From Demequina sediminicola (GTDB lineage: Bacteria; Actinomycetota; Actinomycetes; Actinomycetales; Demequinaceae), in contig NZ_BBRB01000001.1 in the NCBI RefSeq assembly GCF_000975055.1, positions 503,751-567,750 of the forward strand: DNA of 64,000 nt. Reading direction: 5' to 3'. How positions within the stretch are numbered: the stretch's first letter is position 1; every line of letters begins with the position of its first letter. A program made the translations under genes and the position numbers. The notes under the pieces are model-generated. The model did no database searches. It had not been told where the DNA came from and worked only from the letters and a program-made list of their open reading frames with translations. Of the stretch, positions 43,902 to 52,210 are shown piece after piece.

Positions 43902-44921
43902 ATGACCTACGTGCGGCTTGTCGACGATGCGCAAGGAGCCGTCGCATCCACACTCTCTGGCGCAGCGGCCGGGTTGATCGCTCGCACCTCCGGTTCCACA
44001 GGCGAACCACGAGAGGTGCTGTTGAGCGCGGAAGCCGTCCGAGCATCGGCCCTCGCGACCCTCGAACGGCTCGGTGGACCCGGGAACTGGCTTGTGGCCC
44101 TCCCCACCGACCGCATCGCGGGCGCCATGGTGCTGGCCCGCGCCCGCATCGGCCAGGCAGCAGCCCTCGCCATGCCCGAGGGGCCCTTCACCGCGCAAGC
44201 CTTCTCCCACGCCGCGGCGGCGATGCCCGCCGGACGCCGCTACATCTCACTCGTGCCCACCCAGGTCAGGCGCATCCTCGCTGACCCGGAAGCAGCCGAT
44301 GCCCTGGCAAGCTTTGACACCGTCCTGGTAGGTGGCGCTCCCCCCGGAATGGTGCTGCCAGCCAACGCCATCGAAACCTACGGCATGACAGAAACATGTG
44401 GTGGCTGTGTCTACGACGGAGTACCGCTTCCTGGAGTGAGCGTTCGGCTGCACGACGACGACCGGATCTGCCTCACAGGGCCGATGCTCGCTGACGGATA
44501 CCTGGACGGCGAGAACTCCGCATTCGTCACCACACAAGGAAAACGCTGGTTCGTCACCAACGACATCGGCGACTGGGCTGACACGCTCACTGTGCACGGA
44601 CGAGCCGACGACATCATCATCACTGGCGGCCACAACGTCCACCCCGCGCAAGTCGAGGACGCCCTCTATCAAGTACCCGGCATTCGCGAAGCCGTCGTTG
44701 TGGGTGTGCCAGACCACGAGTGGGGCGAGCGGATCACTGCCGTCATCACATGCGCAGATCCCGCCCCCACCACAGCCCATCTGCGCGAGACCCTCGACCT
44801 TCCCCGCTATGCCCTCCCGCGCCAGATCGTGCCCGTGCGGTCATTGCCCCTCACCGAGGCTGGCAAAATCGATCGCAACGCCGTGCGCCGAATAGCAGCG
44901 GCCGCCGAAAACGAGGAGTAG
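43902..44921 (+). CDS. menE: o-Succinylbenzoate-CoA ligase MenE (short form)
   Basis: Adenylate-forming enzyme that activates o-succinylbenzoate with CoA. The P-loop-like ARTSGSTGEPREVLLS lies near residue 28, ETYGMTETCGG near 160, the hinge/ATP-binding DIGDWADTLTVHGRADDIIITGG near 228 and the C-terminal lysine in TEAGKIDRNA near 325. At 339 residues it lacks most of the N-terminal subdomain of larger acyl-CoA synthetases, a compact form seen in actinobacterial MenE. menA follows 2 bp after the stop, with the Shine-Dalgarno inside the menE end. Confidence 0.9.
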   Translation: MTYVRLVDDAQGAVASTLSGAAAGLIARTSGSTGEPREVLLSAEAVRASALATLERLGGPGNWLVALPTDRIAGAMVLARARIGQAAALAMPEGPFTAQAFSHAAAAMPAGRRYISLVPTQVRRILADPEAADALASFDTVLVGGAPPGMVLPANAIETYGMTETCGGCVYDGVPLPGVSVRLHDDDRICLTGPMLADGYLDGENSAFVTTQGKRWFVTNDIGDWADTLTVHGRADDIIITGGHNVHPAQVEDALYQVPGIREAVVVGVPDHEWGERITAVITCADPAPTTAHLRETLDLPRYALPRQIVPVRSLPLTEAGKIDRNAVRRIAAAAENEE

Positions 44922-44923
44922 GA

Positions 44924-45793
44924 ATGACAAGCACGTCCGACTGGGTGGCTGGAGCACGCCCCCGGACCCTGTGGACCTCCATCTCCGCCGTTGCTGTTGG
45001 TAGTGGAGCGGCGGCCGCCGTCGATTCCTTCGAGCTCATTCCAGCGGTGCTCGCGTTCGGTGTCGCAGTCGCCCTACAGATTGCCTCCAACTATGGCAAC
45101 GACTACTCCGACGGAGTTCGAGGAACCGACGTCGACCGCGTCGGACCAGACCGCCTCGTCGCTACCGGCCGCGCTGCGCCGTCGGCCGTGAAGCGCGCCG
45201 CGTACCTGTCCTTTGGCGTGGCCGCAATCCTCGGACTCGCACTCGTGGCACTCACCGAGACCTGGTGGCTCATCATCATCGGCGCCATCGCCATCGTCGC
45301 CGCCTGGACCTACACCGGAACCGCACGCCCCTACGGTTACACCGGCTGGGGTGAGGTCAGCGTCTTCATCTTCTTTGGGCCGGTGGCAGTGCTCGGCACC
45401 CTTTACACGCAGGCAGGGGCCATCACGTGGTGGGCCACCGTTGCATCGTGCGGAGTCGGGCTCTACGCCGTTGCGCTACTGCTGGTGAACAACATTCGAG
45501 ACGTCGAAACCGACGCCGCCGCTGGCAAGCAGACCATCGCAGTCAAGCTCGGCGAAAAGCGTGCTCGACGCCTCTTCATGGCCGCCGTGACACTGCCCGT
45601 GGTGTGCGCAATCGTCGTGTCCTTTGCCCACCCGTGGGTCCTGATCTCCACCGTGGTCGCGCTACCCAGCCTGCTCTTGGCAGGGGGCATGGCAGTAGGA
45701 GCCGAGAAAGTCTCCATGGCGGTGCTGTTCAAGGGTATTTCCGGAGTGGGCCTCGTGTACGGCCTACTGATGGCGGTAGGACTCGCGCTGTAG
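44924..45793 (+). CDS. menA: DHNA polyprenyltransferase MenA
   Basis: Membrane-bound UbiA-family enzyme that joins the polyprenyl chain to 1,4-dihydroxy-2-naphthoate, giving demethylmenaquinone. The first aspartate-rich motif is NYGNDYSDGVRGTD near residue 62 and the second NNIRDVETDAAAGKQT near 190; about eight hydrophobic helices fill the rest of the 289 residues. ATG 44924 is chosen over the outer start at 44720 because GAGGAGTAGG just before it is a good Shine-Dalgarno. It is coupled to menE. The diphosphate substrate is presumably made by the synthase at 2570. Confidence 0.94.
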   Translation: MTSTSDWVAGARPRTLWTSISAVAVGSGAAAAVDSFELIPAVLAFGVAVALQIASNYGNDYSDGVRGTDVDRVGPDRLVATGRAAPSAVKRAAYLSFGVAAILGLALVALTETWWLIIIGAIAIVAAWTYTGTARPYGYTGWGEVSVFIFFGPVAVLGTLYTQAGAITWWATVASCGVGLYAVALLLVNNIRDVETDAAAGKQTIAVKLGEKRARRLFMAAVTLPVVCAIVVSFAHPWVLISTVVALPSLLLAGGMAVGAEKVSMAVLFKGISGVGLVYGLLMAVGLAL

Positions 45794-45803
45794 CAACCCC
45801 GCG

Positions 45804-46061
45804 CTACGGCTTGGAGTCACCGAGTTCCGCGTCCTCTTCCGAGTCCAACTCGCGCAAGCCCTTCTGCGAACGGTCGATGACGCCTTCCATCTGGAGGCTA
45901 GCCTCGCGACGCAATCCATCGAGTGCCAGGTACGAGATCATCCACGCAATAAAGAACGCAGCAATGACCGCGATGATGTCGAACCAGCCAATGAGATACA
46001 GCACGCCCACCACGGCAAAGAAAATCGCCGTACGAGCGCCCCAATAAGCCAGAATCTTCAT
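45804..46061 (-). CDS. DUF4229-type small membrane protein
   Basis: An 85-residue protein with two hydrophobic helices (AIFFAVVGVLYLIGWFDIIAVIAAFFIAWMIS), then a charged cytoplasmic tail rich in Glu and Asp. Size, helix pair and position next to menA suit the DUF4229 family, of unknown role. ATG 46061 is chosen over the outer frame start because the helices begin right after it and a TACTCT box lies 7 nt upstream. It converges on menA with an 11 bp gap. Confidence 0.7.
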   Translation of the reverse strand: MKILAYWGARTAIFFAVVGVLYLIGWFDIIAVIAAFFIAWMISYLALDGLRREASLQMEGVIDRSQKGLRELDSEEDAELGDSKP

Positions 46062-46477
46062 AGTTACTAGAGTACGCGTCGCGCGGCTGACCCGGATTCG
46101 CCCTCCAGAGCTGCTCGCCCTGAGGGGGCTCGCCCCATACTTCTCCGTCCTTTGCGGCCGGCTGAGACGACATAAGTCAGTCCACTGAATCTTTGCTGAG
46201 AAGCGGCACCTGCCGGGCAGATTCCCGAACGAACGCCCCCTCATCGCCGCGGATCTGCCGAATGCGCACGCATCAAGTGAAGCCTCGAAAACCTGCGCGT
46301 CCGCGCGGGAGCACTCGGCAGCGAACCGGCCGCGCCCACTGTTGGTTCGCCCGGCATTTCTCGTGTGAGTTCCGTGTACCGACGGTTAGCGCGAGGCGCC
46401 GCCACCTCAGGGTTCAGTCTTTCCCGGAGCTTCCCACAAAACCGTGAGCCGTCTCGCGCCTCACGACACGACATCTC
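46062..46477. other. Intergenic region without recognisable gene
   Basis: About 416 bp between the DUF4229 gene and the rhamnosidase promoter. Only the DUF4229 -10 box (46069-46074) was recognised. Frames on both strands are Arg/Pro-rich and lack ribosome-binding sites. Possibly the joint left by insertion of the rhamnosidase gene. Confidence 0.5.
46069..46074 (-). promoter_or_regulatory. -10 box of DUF4229 gene (leaderless)
   Basis: TACTCT on the minus strand, 7 nt before the ATG at 46061, with no Shine-Dalgarno. Confidence 0.4.
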
Positions 46478-46506
46478 TTGACAGACATTCTCAAGTCAGC
46501 GAGGAT
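46478..46506 (+). promoter_or_regulatory. Candidate promoter of rhamnosidase gene
   Basis: A perfect -35 hexamer TTGACA (46478-46483) and GAGGAT (46501-46506) 17 bp later. The start site would fall just before the palindrome at 46522. Confidence 0.5.
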
Positions 46507-46521
46507 GGCTCGCGTAGCACT

Positions 46522-46541
46522 GAATTGTAACGATTCAATTC
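46522..46541 (+). promoter_or_regulatory. LacI-type operator before rhamnosidase gene
   Basis: A 20 bp palindrome centred on CG, GAATTGTAACGATTCAATTC, matching its own reverse complement at 16 of 20 positions, with the central CG and flanking TTG/CAA typical of LacI-family operators. It lies at the expected start of transcription, so binding would block initiation. Confidence 0.6.
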
Positions 46542-46602
46542 CTGAAAGTAGATCCACCACAACTGGCCACAACGCCGTGGCCGATGACTCACAAGGAATG
46601 CG

Positions 46603-49600
46603 ATGCAACTGGCAACGACGCCAATACGCCTTAATCCACCACGAACTATTGCCGCAATTGTGGCCTTTCTGCTCCTAGCAACGTCCTGGGCATTGGGGGG
46701 TGCCGCTCCCGCAGCGCACGCCGCGCCTGACGCTCAATCATCCCCGTCGGGATTACGCATTAACGGCCTTGAGCAACCCGCAGATTTGAATGACCTTGAG
46801 GAGCCCGCGTTCTCATGGTTCGTCAACACTTCAACGCAAACTGCCTACCAAATCCGTGTCTCGAGCACGGCGCAGAACGCCGCCGACGGCGTAGCTGACG
46901 TATGGGACTCAGGCAAGATCGCCTCAACGGCACAAACCGACGTGCCATACGGCGGCGAGCCACTCGACACGGCGACCCGCTACTTCTGGACTGTCACCAC
47001 GTGGGACTCCGCTGACGCCGAATCCGCGCCTTCTGAGACAGCGTGGTTCGGTACTGAACTCGGCAGCGACTGGAATGCGGTTCCGGTTTGGGTCGCACCT
47101 CCCGTCGTTGACGACTCGGGACCATGGACCGACTACACCCTTGACACAACCATCACCGTCGAGGATGTTGCGCTCGGCATCTTTGTGCGAGGCGTCGACG
47201 ACAAGAACGCCTACATGTGGCAGTTCCGTGCTGATACCAATCAGTTGGTACCCCACCTCCTGCAGAACGGCAAGTACACGGCGCTCGCTCCAGTGGCGCT
47301 TCCAGAGGGCGCAATCTCTGAGGACGTTCCAGTTGACATCCAGATCAAGGTTGCCGGATCAACCATCATCACCTCAGTTGCGGGCGTACAGGTCGACGAA
47401 CGCACCGACGCCTCTTTCGCATCAGGCGAGGTCGGATTCCGTACCGGCCGTTCAGAAACGGGCACCGTGAGCGCACTCACCGTGACAGACGCTTCAGGAG
47501 AATCGCTGTACTCGTTTGACCCAACTGAAGCAACTCACTTTGACTGTGCAGACATCTCCGAGGGCGCACTCCACGTTGGCACTTCCGCGTCATGCCTGTA
47601 CGCCTTGCCCGGATCGGGCGCGAGCGCAACCGACTGGGCGTTCATTCGCACTGAGCTGGAGCTGCCAGACAAGGCCATCACCGGTGCGACACTGTTTGCT
47701 ACCGCAAGTGACTTCCGCGCACACAGTCAGTTTGCGTTCAAAGCCTACGTCAATGGCGCTTTCGTAGGTCTTGGCCCCACCAACCGGATCGGAAACGAAA
47801 ACCGCTACGACGGCTTCGATGTCACTGAGTTTCTGAACCAAGGCGCAGCAAACGCGATCGCCGTCCAGGCATATGCGGCCGACGACTCACTCCAGAAATT
47901 CATCGGAGAGCTCGTGGTGACCTACGCCGACGGCACCACGCAGTCGTTCGGCACTGACGAGACCTGGAAGGCAAGCTCGGGCGCGCTGGCACTTCCCGAC
48001 GCCGGCTCGTTGAGTTCATCCTGGTACACCGCCCCGAAGGAGAATCTCGACCTGCGAGAGTTCCCGACCGGGTACACGAGCACCGGCTTCGACGACTCCG
48101 AGTGGTCACCAGCAATCGTCAAGGACAATTTTGCTGACCTGCAGGCGACCCCGATCGCGAAGGTTGAACAGCAGCTGCACGAGCCGGTCGAGATCGTTGA
48201 CAAGGGTGACGGCAATTACTTCGTCGATTTCGGTCGGACCTGGATTGGAGGTGTCAACTATGACATCTCCGAGGGAGAGGCTGGGGATACCGTCGAGCTC
48301 CGCTTTGGAGAGATTACCTCCGCAGAGAACACGGTCAAGTACAAACTCACCACGAACACTACTGAGTACCGAGATGTCGCGACCTTGAGGGATGGCGATC
48401 AAACCATCGAGACCTGGGGAATGCGAGTATTCCGGTACCTGGAGATCATCGACGCTCCAGAGCCTGTCACCGCCGATAACCTCCAGGCACTTGCACTGGT
48501 GTACCCGTTCGATGACGAGGCATCAGCATTCACTTCGTCTGACGACAACCTCAATCAGGTCTACGACTTCTCCAAGAACACGATTGAGTCAGTCAATGTG
48601 AACTTCTACACAGACTCATGGACGCGCGAGCGCATCAACTATGAGGCTGACGGCTATCTCCAACTGATGTCATCGCTCTACCTCATGGAGGATCTCTCTC
48701 TTGGGCGGTACTCCATGGACTACTTCTCTAACAACAGAACCTGGCCAACCGAGTGGCCGATCTATGTCGTTCTCGCCGTGCATGACGCCTGGCAACAGAC
48801 GGGCAATCTAGAACAGGTTGAGGCCGCATACGACACGCTCGTCGACAAACTGCCTACCAAGTGGATCGACCCAGAGACAGGGCTCGTCAGGAAAACCTCG
48901 GGCTCCAATGGCTGCGCCAGTCGGACTGACTGTGACATTGTCGACTGGCCAACGAGCCAGCGCGACAATTACGAATTCCGTGAATACAACACGGTCCTCA
49001 ATGCACTGTCCTACCGGTCACTGATCGACATGGCAGCAATGGCTGAAGCCCTCGGGCTTGACGAGGATGCTGCAACATACACAGCCCAAGCTGAGCGCAT
49101 GCGCGACTCGATGAATGCGCTGCTGTTCGACGAAGAGAACGGGCGCTACGACGATGGCATGGACGCTTCCCACACGCCGACGGGCCACGCATCATTGCAT
49201 GCGAGCGCGTTCTCCTTGGCGTTCGGAGTGCCAGAGCAGGACCAAGCTGCACGAGTCGCTGACTATGTGGCCTCAAAGGGCATGGCATGCAGTGTGTACT
49301 GTGCCGGGTTCTCCATCTCAGGGCTCTTCGATGGGGGTGCAGCCGATGCCGCCGTCGATCTCCTGACAGACGAAGGCACGTCAAGCTGGATGAACATGAT
49401 CAATCTGGGCGCGGGATCAACCATGGAAGCATGGGATCCCTCCCAGAAGAACAACCTCACCTACTCGCATCCTTGGGCCGCCTCACCGGCGTTCCATGTG
49501 CCTGCGGGCCTCTTTGGAATCGAGCCGATCGAGGCAGGTTATGAAACATTCCAGATCAAGCCGCAACCGGGTGGCGTTGACGAAGCACGCATCACTGTGC

Positions 49601-50748
49601 CGACTGTCAAGGGACAGGTCGGGGCTGCGTTCAACCATGACGCACAAGGCACCATCCGACTTGCCGCGCAGATTCCCGGCAATACCACGGCAGATCTCCT
49701 GATCCCGGTTCCCGAGGGCACCGAGTCAGTCTTCATGAATGGTGTGGAGATCGACGTCGACGTGACCGACGGCTATGCCACGTTGTCGAACGTAGGCGCT
49801 GGCTGCCAGGTTGTCGCGGTGAATCACGATGCAACAATCAGCTCTGATGAGTTCCTCTCCGCGCTATGCGAACCTGTGCTAGTCGAGGACGACACCGCGC
49901 CAATCGTTAATGGGCTCACCTCGGGCACGATCTATGCTGACTCCGCGTTGCACCTCGCGGTAACAGCTGAAGACGAAGAGAGTGGCATTCGTTCACTCGA
50001 TGTCACGTTCAACGGCGAGAGTGTCGAGGCCGACGCGACGATCTCACCCGAGCAACTCTCCTCACTGGTTGGCGGAGAGGTGCCGTTAACAGCCAGCGCG
50101 ACCAATGGCGCCGGGCTCGTGACCGAGGAGTCAACCACGGTGTTCGTATTGCCGTTCGCTGATGATGCCGCCGCGCCACCCTCACGAGCACAACTCTCGA
50201 ACACCAGTGGCTGGATCTATGGCTTACGGGATGGCAACTTCGACGTGCAGATGAACTTGTGGTGGGGAACGCCCGGCACAGTGTTCAACCTGTACGAGAA
50301 CGGCGCCCTCATTCACACTCAAGTACTTGAGGAAGGGCCTGGCAACTCTCAAAGTGCCATTGTCGCTCTCGAGGGCAGGCCAAATGGTACCTACGAATAC
50401 ACCGGGGAGCTGGTCAATTCGAAAGGCACGACGGCCACAACCAAGACCACGGTCGAGGTGACCAGTGCTGCTCCCGGGCGTCCATCGGTCAGTCACGACA
50501 ACTGGGCAAAGGAGCCATCGTTCACCGCCACTGCCAATCTCTGGTGGGGCACGAATGCCACGTCGTACCGCTTTGAACTCGATGGCGAAGTAGTCGCGAC
50601 AGGCGAACTCACCGCAGCCACTCCCCGAGCACAGCGGGCCTCGGTGGACCTGACGGATGTCCCAGCCGGCGAACATGAGATCGTCGCCGTGTTCGTCAAC
50701 GCCAACGGCGAAACTGCGTCGCACGCAGTTACGGTTGAGGTGGACTAG
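46603..50748 (+). CDS. Secreted GH78 alpha-L-rhamnosidase, multidomain
   Basis: Extracellular glycosidase of 1381 residues that would release L-rhamnose from polysaccharides or glycosides. Signal peptide 1-41 ending AAPAAHAA. An Fn3-like N-terminal part (LEEPAFSWFVN) is followed by a concanavalin-like insert (about 165-330), then the GH78 core from about 345: SDFRAHSQFAFKAYVNG, the general-acid region WTRERINYEADGY near 675 within the (alpha/alpha)6 barrel, and the catalytic-base region GAGSTMEAWDPSQKN near 940. After 1098 come an Ig-like domain and two related 90-residue repeats with MNLWWGTPGT and ANLWWGTNAT motifs, probably carbohydrate or wall binding. ATG 46603 follows AAGGA. It stands alone behind a LacI-type operator. 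Confidence 0.9.
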   Translation: MQLATTPIRLNPPRTIAAIVAFLLLATSWALGGAAPAAHAAPDAQSSPSGLRINGLEQPADLNDLEEPAFSWFVNTSTQTAYQIRVSSTAQNAADGVADVWDSGKIASTAQTDVPYGGEPLDTATRYFWTVTTWDSADAESAPSETAWFGTELGSDWNAVPVWVAPPVVDDSGPWTDYTLDTTITVEDVALGIFVRGVDDKNAYMWQFRADTNQLVPHLLQNGKYTALAPVALPEGAISEDVPVDIQIKVAGSTIITSVAGVQVDERTDASFASGEVGFRTGRSETGTVSALTVTDASGESLYSFDPTEATHFDCADISEGALHVGTSASCLYALPGSGASATDWAFIRTELELPDKAITGATLFATASDFRAHSQFAFKAYVNGAFVGLGPTNRIGNENRYDGFDVTEFLNQGAANAIAVQAYAADDSLQKFIGELVVTYADGTTQSFGTDETWKASSGALALPDAGSLSSSWYTAPKENLDLREFPTGYTSTGFDDSEWSPAIVKDNFADLQATPIAKVEQQLHEPVEIVDKGDGNYFVDFGRTWIGGVNYDISEGEAGDTVELRFGEITSAENTVKYKLTTNTTEYRDVATLRDGDQTIETWGMRVFRYLEIIDAPEPVTADNLQALALVYPFDDEASAFTSSDDNLNQVYDFSKNTIESVNVNFYTDSWTRERINYEADGYLQLMSSLYLMEDLSLGRYSMDYFSNNRTWPTEWPIYVVLAVHDAWQQTGNLEQVEAAYDTLVDKLPTKWIDPETGLVRKTSGSNGCASRTDCDIVDWPTSQRDNYEFREYNTVLNALSYRSLIDMAAMAEALGLDEDAATYTAQAERMRDSMNALLFDEENGRYDDGMDASHTPTGHASLHASAFSLAFGVPEQDQAARVADYVASKGMACSVYCAGFSISGLFDGGAADAAVDLLTDEGTSSWMNMINLGAGSTMEAWDPSQKNNLTYSHPWAASPAFHVPAGLFGIEPIEAGYETFQIKPQPGGVDEARITVPTVKGQVGAAFNHDAQGTIRLAAQIPGNTTADLLIPVPEGTESVFMNGVEIDVDVTDGYATLSNVGAGCQVVAVNHDATISSDEFLSALCEPVLVEDDTAPIVNGLTSGTIYADSALHLAVTAEDEESGIRSLDVTFNGESVEADATISPEQLSSLVGGEVPLTASATNGAGLVTEESTTVFVLPFADDAAAPPSRAQLSNTSGWIYGLRDGNFDVQMNLWWGTPGTVFNLYENGALIHTQVLEEGPGNSQSAIVALEGRPNGTYEYTGELVNSKGTTATTKTTVEVTSAAPGRPSVSHDNWAKEPSFTATANLWWGTNATSYRFELDGEVVATGELTAATPRAQRASVDLTDVPAGEHEIVAVFVNANGETASHAVTVEVD

Positions 50749-50772
50749 GTCAGACACCATAGAGATGCGCTA

Positions 50773-50808
50773 AGCGGGTGTCGCGGGCTAAGGCCTGTGG
50801 CACCCGCT
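50773..50808 (+). terminator. Hairpin after rhamnosidase gene
   Basis: Arms AGCGGGTG (50773-50780) and CACCCGCT (50801-50808) around a 20 nt loop with an inner GC-rich pairing; 24 bp past the stop codon. No T-tract. Confidence 0.5.
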
Positions 50809-50940
50809 CAGTGCTCTCTGCCTCTCAGCGGAGCGGCATGACCACACCTCTGTGTGTATGACGCGGATTGTCACTTTGTGGCCCGCCGGGCGCCAGGAAC
50901 GAGTCCAGACACCGCGCTATTACGTTCGCCGGCTGGCGAC

Positions 50941-50946
50941 TAGACT
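50941..50946 (+). promoter_or_regulatory. -10 box of PLDc_N gene (leaderless)
   Basis: TAGACT, 6 nt (GGTTCG) before the ATG at 50953, with no Shine-Dalgarno. Confidence 0.45.
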
Positions 50947-50952
50947 GGTTCG

Positions 50953-51231
50953 ATGCGTTACTTGCTGTTCATCGGCCTCTACATCGCGCTGGCTGCGTAT
51001 GCGGTCACAGATGTCCTCAACCGCGGACGCCAAGAGTACTTCGGTATGCACCGGACACTCTGGATCGCGATCATCATCCTGGCGCCCTACCTTGGCGCCA
51101 TCATCTGGATTGGCCTGAACATGCGTGGCGGCGGCAACAACGCCCGGCCACAGCCAAGAGCTCCGGACGATGACCCTGACTATCTGCGATGGCTACGCCA
51201 GCAGGAACGGCGCAAGAAGGACGGCCAGTAG
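50953..51231 (+). CDS. PLDc_N-type small membrane protein
   Basis: A 92-residue protein with two transmembrane helices (YLLFIGLYIALAAYAVTDV and LWIAIIILAPYLGAIIWIGL) and a charged C-terminal tail. It matches the phospholipase D N-terminal (PLDc_N) family of stand-alone two-helix proteins, of unknown function. It is a single gene from a leaderless promoter, and in related genomes probably sits near menA/DUF4229; here the rhamnosidase intervenes. Confidence 0.75.
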   Translation: MRYLLFIGLYIALAAYAVTDVLNRGRQEYFGMHRTLWIAIIILAPYLGAIIWIGLNMRGGGNNARPQPRAPDDDPDYLRWLRQQERRKKDGQ

Positions 51232-51299
51232 CAGCGTTGGCGCCGTGAGGGCATAGGCGCCCGGCCTGCGCGGCTGGTGCTGGTGCTGGTGCTGCGTGC

Positions 51300-52025
51300 T
51301 TAGGCGTTCGCAGCGTCGCCGATCGCCAGCGAGCTCGACACCCACAGTTCTGGCTCCCAACCTCGGGATGCAGCGCGCTCAATCGCCTCAGCCACGACAG
51401 CATTGACCAACGCTGCACCTACCACCGTTGACGTGGGCCCCAACCGCGTTCCTGCAGCATCGACGGGCACCGCCGCATCACCCGGCACGCCGTGGTTATC
51501 CAGCACAATGTCGGCAACTTCATGCAACTTCGGATGAGGCGTGGGGCGCGCGGCTGGGGACGTGGCGTGGGTCACGGATGTCACGGCGATGGTCGCGAGC
51601 CCGCGCTCACGGGCTTCCTGCACTGCCTCCACCGAGACCGCGTTGCCACCCGAATTGGACGCCACTATCAGCACATCTCCATCGCTGACCCCGTGGTCGT
51701 CGAGCAGTTGGCCCGCAAGCCCCGAAATGCGCTCCAGTTGGGTCGCAAGGGTGGCTGAGCCGTGGAGCATCAGCGCTTCGAACAACAGCGGCTTCACCTG
51801 CTTCAGGCCGCCAGCGCGGTAGTAGATCTCCTCCGCAAGCATGTGGGAATGCCCCGACCCGAAGGCGTGGATGGTTTTACCGGCCACGAGCGCATCAGCC
51901 ACCACATCGGCAGCAGCCGAGATCGCTGAGGACTCTGCCTGAGCGGCGTCCGCGAGCATCTGTTGGGCGGTGGCGAGGTAGCGCACCCCGGCGCCCTCGG
52001 GGGTCAATGGAGCAACATCAGGCAT
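51300..52025 (-). CDS. SIS-domain protein (sugar isomerase-like)
   Basis: Phosphosugar-binding SIS protein of 241 residues, probably an isomerase or sensor of an amino- or phosphosugar. The SIS fold shows IHAFGSGHSHMLAEEIYYRAGG near residue 45 and VLIVASNSGGNAVSVEAVQEARERG near 115, with the Ser-Gly phosphate loop. A late segment (GTRLGPTSTVVGAALVNAVV) is typical of the MurQ/GmhA-like subgroup with DUF2529 relatives. ATG 52025 is chosen over 52085 because the SIS domain starts after it and TACAGT lies 7 nt upstream. A cluster of intergenic repeats lies upstream. Substrate unknown. Confidence 0.82.
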   Translation of the reverse strand: MPDVAPLTPEGAGVRYLATAQQMLADAAQAESSAISAAADVVADALVAGKTIHAFGSGHSHMLAEEIYYRAGGLKQVKPLLFEALMLHGSATLATQLERISGLAGQLLDDHGVSDGDVLIVASNSGGNAVSVEAVQEARERGLATIAVTSVTHATSPAARPTPHPKLHEVADIVLDNHGVPGDAAVPVDAAGTRLGPTSTVVGAALVNAVVAEAIERAASRGWEPELWVSSSLAIGDAANA

Positions 52026-52032
52026 GCGCACC

Positions 52033-52038
52033 ACTGTA
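52033..52038 (-). promoter_or_regulatory. -10 box of SIS gene (leaderless)
   Basis: TACAGT on the minus strand, 7 nt before the ATG at 52025. A dispersed repeat begins 22 bp upstream. Confidence 0.4.
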
Positions 52039-52059
52039 TCTACCCGGCCCCTCACAACA

Positions 52060-52091
52060 CTACGAACCAAAGGTGGCCCCGACACGCCGCT
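52060..52091 (-). repeat. Dispersed intergenic repeat, copy 2 (inverted)
   Basis: Read on the minus strand it begins AGCGGCGTGTCGG and ends CCACCTTTGGTTCGTAG, nearly the same as copy 1 at 41770. The GGTTCGTAG end is the complement of the CTACGAACC core in the menC-menB region. Confidence 0.6.
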
Positions 52092-52131
52092 AGAGCGACT
52101 CGGTCAAACGCGCCACGCCGGGCCAGGGACG

Positions 52132-52206
52132 CACCTTTGGTTCAAACTGTCAGGGGGTGCCGCTGTCGGGGCGGGCGGCGCTGGTTCAAACTGTCCGGGG
52201 TGGCGC
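52132..52206 (+). repeat. Dispersed intergenic repeat, copies 3 and 4 (direct)
   Basis: Two direct copies of TGGTTCAAACTGTC followed by a G-rich stretch and TG-CG, at 52138 and 52182 (44 bp apart), between the glycosyltransferase stop and the SIS promoter. The first also carries the CACCTTTGG half of copy 1. Confidence 0.55.
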
Positions 52207-52210
52207 AGCA

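Noticed and set aside
46603-50748. Polysaccharide utilisation locus around the rhamnosidase
   Set aside because: No transporter, other glycosidase or regulator gene is adjacent; it is a single gene.
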